Positions 6,792 through 8,537 of a DNA stretch of 8,537 nt are shown piece by piece. The stretch is from Bdellovibrionales bacterium (GTDB lineage Bacteria; Bdellovibrionota; JAFGOL01): contig JAKIZQ010000041.1 of assembly GCA_022707945.1 (NCBI GenBank), positions 1 to 8,537 of the forward strand, given 5' to 3'. The notes under the pieces are model-generated. The model saw only the letters and a list, made by a program, of their open reading frames with translations, was not told the origin of the DNA and did no database searches. Each line of letters begins with the position of its first letter. The stretch's first letter is position 1. The translations under genes were made by a program, and so were the position numbers.

Positions 6792-7315
6792 ATCGCGGCC
6801 CTAAAACCTACAGCTGTTATAAGGGACATATTAGAGGTCATATCCCATCCACTACTTGGTGAAAGTCTCCACGTTATAGGAGAGTAAAATATTTCCATAG
6901 GTGTTATATAAATATAATACAAACCTCTACCATCTGTATCAAAAGACAACGTAGTACCAAGATTAACACCAAAAAAAGCCACTTTATAGCTTTCATGTAT
7001 GTTCATTATGATAGGAAGACCTCCGTTAAAGGTCCACCTAAAAGTCCTAGAAAAACTTTCTGGTGTGGTATAAGAAAAATTAAGTCCAACCCCAAGCCAA
7101 AACCCGTCGGGGAAACCTACCATTAACCTAGTCCCTATGTTATCATGAGGTTGCCAGTCGGCATTTATAAAATACTTTGTACCACTAAATCCTTTTATCC
7201 CAAAACCCGGACCTATACCAACGCCAGCATACTTAAATGCAGATACACTAAACGACATCAACAAGAATATAAGTAATAGAAAAAAATTCTTCTTCATACC
7301 TTCATAGAATATCAT
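6788..7315 (-). CDS. Secreted beta-rich protein, probable small outer-membrane protein, unknown function
   Basis: I do not recognise the family. The first ATG is at 7315, but the methionine at residue 7 (ATG at 7297) begins a classic signal peptide: MKKN, then a hydrophobic core FFLLLIFLLMSF and a SVSA cleavage site near residue 26. The shorter start is thus a good alternative; neither has a convincing Shine-Dalgarno (GAAGGT lies too close to the second). The mature part (~150 residues) is rich in Gly, Phe, Tyr and Trp with alternating hydrophobic strands, e.g. FWLGVGLNFSY, KVAFFGVNLGTTLSF and the end SLITAVGFRAAI, as in outer-membrane beta-barrels of about eight strands. No cysteine lipobox is present. 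It follows the SDR gene by 2 bp and overlaps the HNH gene by 4 bases. Membrane location is inference. Confidence 0.75.
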   Translation of the reverse strand: MIFYEGMKKNFFLLLIFLLMSFSVSAFKYAGVGIGPGFGIKGFSGTKYFINADWQPHDNIGTRLMVGFPDGFWLGVGLNFSYTTPESFSRTFRWTFNGGLPIIMNIHESYKVAFFGVNLGTTLSFDTDGRGLYYIYITPMEIFYSPITWRLSPSSGWDMTSNMSLITAVGFRAAI

Positions 7316-7317
7316 GT

Positions 7318-8058
7318 TTATATTCTGTTATAAATAAAATCTGGAATGTATTTCATTATAAAGGCTATAAGTTTCCATCTTTTTGTAACATAAGCTATCT
7401 TCTTTTTATTTATTGTAGCTGTATATATTTGAGAAGCCGCCTTTTCTACAGTAGAGACCCAGAACATTTTGCCGTTATTTTTTGTAAGGTCTGTATACAC
7501 AAAACCCGGTCTTATATCTGTTATATATATTTTATCAAAACCTTCTTTTGCAAATTTGTGTCTTAGTCCCTCAAGATAAAAACTAATATATGCTTTAGAA
7601 GCTCCATATGCAGGGCATAACCTAAAAGGTCTTATCCCAGCAACAGAAGAAATACCAACTATGTGGCCTTTACCTCTTTTTATAAAGTAGTTAGTAGCAG
7701 AAACAGCCATCGCTGTAAAACCAGAAACATTAACTTCTACACTTGGACGTTCTTTACACCATTCAAGCACAGGATTATCATGACCAGTACCAGAATTTAT
7801 TATTATAACATCCACATCGCCCATTTCATTTATTAGTTCATCTAAAGCTTTTATGGCAGAATCAGCGTCATAAAGATCCAATTTCTTAACGTAAGATTTA
7901 GTTGGAAGCTCTGTCTTAAGTTCTTCTAACAGCTCTAGTCTTCTTGATGCAAGCCCCACTACAAAACCATCTTTAGAAAATTCTTTTGCAAGATGTTTGC
8001 CTATACCAGACGAAGCACCTATGATTATAACTTTTTCCATAATTGACAAAATAGACAT
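7318..8058 (-). CDS. Short-chain dehydrogenase/reductase (SDR), NAD(P)-dependent
   Basis: A classical SDR of 246 residues (usual 240-260). The Rossmann cofactor site is GASSGIG (14-20). Arg39-Arg40 after strand 2 (LASRR) suggests preference for NADP. Further motifs are DLYDADS (61-67, the D-V position), INSG (87-90, for NNAG), VNVSG (109-113) with structural Asn110, catalytic Ser137 in GISSVAG, Tyr151 and Lys155 (YGASK), and IRPGFVYTD (182-190). The tail has a hydrophobic patch (WKLIAFIMKYIPDFIY) that may associate with the membrane. The substrate is unknown. The motif GASSGIG lies so close to the N-terminus that starting at Met7 (8040) would give the usual SDR length before the first strand; this fits the promoter arrangement upstream, and neither start has a Shine-Dalgarno. 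It is the first gene of the minus-strand run and diverges from the envelope-protein gene at 8107. Confidence 0.9.
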   Translation of the reverse strand: MSILSIMEKVIIIGASSGIGKHLAKEFSKDGFVVGLASRRLELLEELKTELPTKSYVKKLDLYDADSAIKALDELINEMGDVDVIIINSGTGHDNPVLEWCKERPSVEVNVSGFTAMAVSATNYFIKRGKGHIVGISSVAGIRPFRLCPAYGASKAYISFYLEGLRHKFAKEGFDKIYITDIRPGFVYTDLTKNNGKMFWVSTVEKAASQIYTATINKKKIAYVTKRWKLIAFIMKYIPDFIYNRI

Positions 8059-8106
8059 AGCAAACTAAAAATGGCAAATCAAAATATAAAATAACGGGAG
8101 TTAATA
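8041..8106. promoter_or_regulatory. Divergent intergenic promoter region
   Basis: For the rightward gene, a perfect TTGACA (8043-8048) lies 17 bases before TAAAAA (8066-8071, 4 of 6). For leftward SDR transcription, TTGATT (complement of 8077-8082) lies 17 bases from TATGTC (complement of 8054-8059), preceded by TG as in an extended -10. This leftward element would contain the ATG at 8058 and give a start site just before the ATG at 8040, hence a nearly leaderless message. The two sets of elements overlap, so the genes may compete for polymerase. Assignments are by eye only. Confidence 0.35.
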
Positions 8107-8537
8107 ATGAAAAAACTCATAGTACTTATAGCTATCCTGTCTTCTGCATCAATATATGCAGAGATCTTTGGTACAGCCTCTACATTAAGAGAAGGGACTG
8201 CAATGATAGGAGCAGAAGTACAGGGGTATATAGACCCCAATGATTTCATCAGCAACTTCCATCTTGGATATGGGGTCATAGATGATCTAGATATAGATCT
8301 AAGGCTTGGCGCTGGAACAACTCCTTTTTACTTTGGTGGAGATCTTGAATATCAATTCTTAAGACATGAGTGGTTAGACATTTCTTTAGCAGTAGGGACA
8401 CATCATCAAGAAGAAATGTTCTTGGATGTAACTCCGATAATATCTCACAGGTTCTTAAGATTCAGTGTATCAACCGGTTTGGATATTAATTGGAGGTTAA
8501 GTGGAGGAAAACTCCTTAGCATGAATTGGTTCTTTGG
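8107..8537 (+). CDS. Secreted envelope protein, probable beta-barrel, 3' end missing
   Basis: An ATG at 8107 with GGGAG ending 6 bases upstream opens a frame that stays open for 143 codons to the window edge. The start encodes a signal peptide: MKK, hydrophobic LIVLIAILSSASIYA, and cleavage before Glu19. The mature sequence has short amphipathic strands with Gly, Tyr, Phe and Trp and turns such as DDLDIDLRLGAG, TPFYFGGDLEYQF, LDISLAVGTH and FSVSTGLDINW, as in outer-membrane beta-barrel proteins. I do not recognise the family, and it is not obviously similar to the secreted protein at 6788-7315. No lipobox cysteine is present. It diverges from the SDR gene. Surface location is inference. Confidence 0.75.
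   Translation, partial: MKKLIVLIAILSSASIYAEIFGTASTLREGTAMIGAEVQGYIDPNDFISNFHLGYGVIDDLDIDLRLGAGTTPFYFGGDLEYQFLRHEWLDISLAVGTHHQEEMFLDVTPIISHRFLRFSVSTGLDINWRLSGGKLLSMNWFF

Noticed and set aside
8079..8279. A 66-codon minus-strand open frame at the right edge
   Set aside because: It lies opposite the signal peptide and first strands of the plus-strand envelope gene, which has a good Shine-Dalgarno; the minus-strand product shows no family features.

Overview
The window is a gene-dense, AT-rich stretch of bacterial chromosome. Seven genes on the minus strand are packed as a catabolic operon. Three more minus-strand genes lie upstream of it, and the start of one plus-strand gene sits at the right edge. 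Two envelope proteins with signal peptides and beta-rich bodies suggest a Gram-negative (diderm) cell. The ferredoxin-dependent 2-oxoacid oxidoreductase together with acyl-phosphate kinase chemistry points to a strict anaerobe that ferments amino acids. Arginine is written largely with AGA/AGG, and ATA isoleucine codons are common. I cannot name the phylum from the sequence; anaerobic gut or sediment lineages of diderm bacteria would fit.

Right part (6483-8537): a short-chain dehydrogenase/reductase, a small secreted beta-rich protein and a 102-residue HNH endonuclease follow each other on the minus strand with 2 bp or less between them; the last pair shares an ATGA stop/start. Diverging from the SDR gene is a second secreted envelope protein, cut by the window end. 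The divergent intergenic space is under 70 bp and appears to hold overlapping promoters.

Central part (1637-6398): after a likely sigma70-type promoter come vorC/korD (2x[4Fe-4S] ferredoxin), vorB/korA (alpha), a fused beta-gamma subunit, butyrate kinase and phosphate butyryltransferase. Each except the first gene has a good Shine-Dalgarno sequence close to its start. Together they encode a complete energy-yielding route: 2-oxoacid + CoA + oxidised ferredoxin to acyl-CoA + CO2 + reduced ferredoxin; acyl-CoA + Pi to acyl phosphate; acyl phosphate + ADP to fatty acid + ATP. The VorB-like alpha subunit makes branched-chain 2-oxoacids (from valine, leucine, isoleucine) the likeliest substrates.

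Left part (1-1627): the same transcription unit continues with a DedA-family membrane protein and, one base later, an amidohydrolase of the N-acyl-D-amino-acid deacylase type that runs off the left edge. Its usual HxH metal motif reads His-Ser-Arg, the most unusual residue-level feature in the window.

I found no rRNA, tRNA, CRISPR array, insertion sequence or phage gene, no unexplained gap longer than 300 bases, and no clear sign of an entirely new system. The points most worth a second look are the beta-gamma fusion, the altered amidohydrolase, and the HNH nuclease embedded between envelope and catabolic genes.
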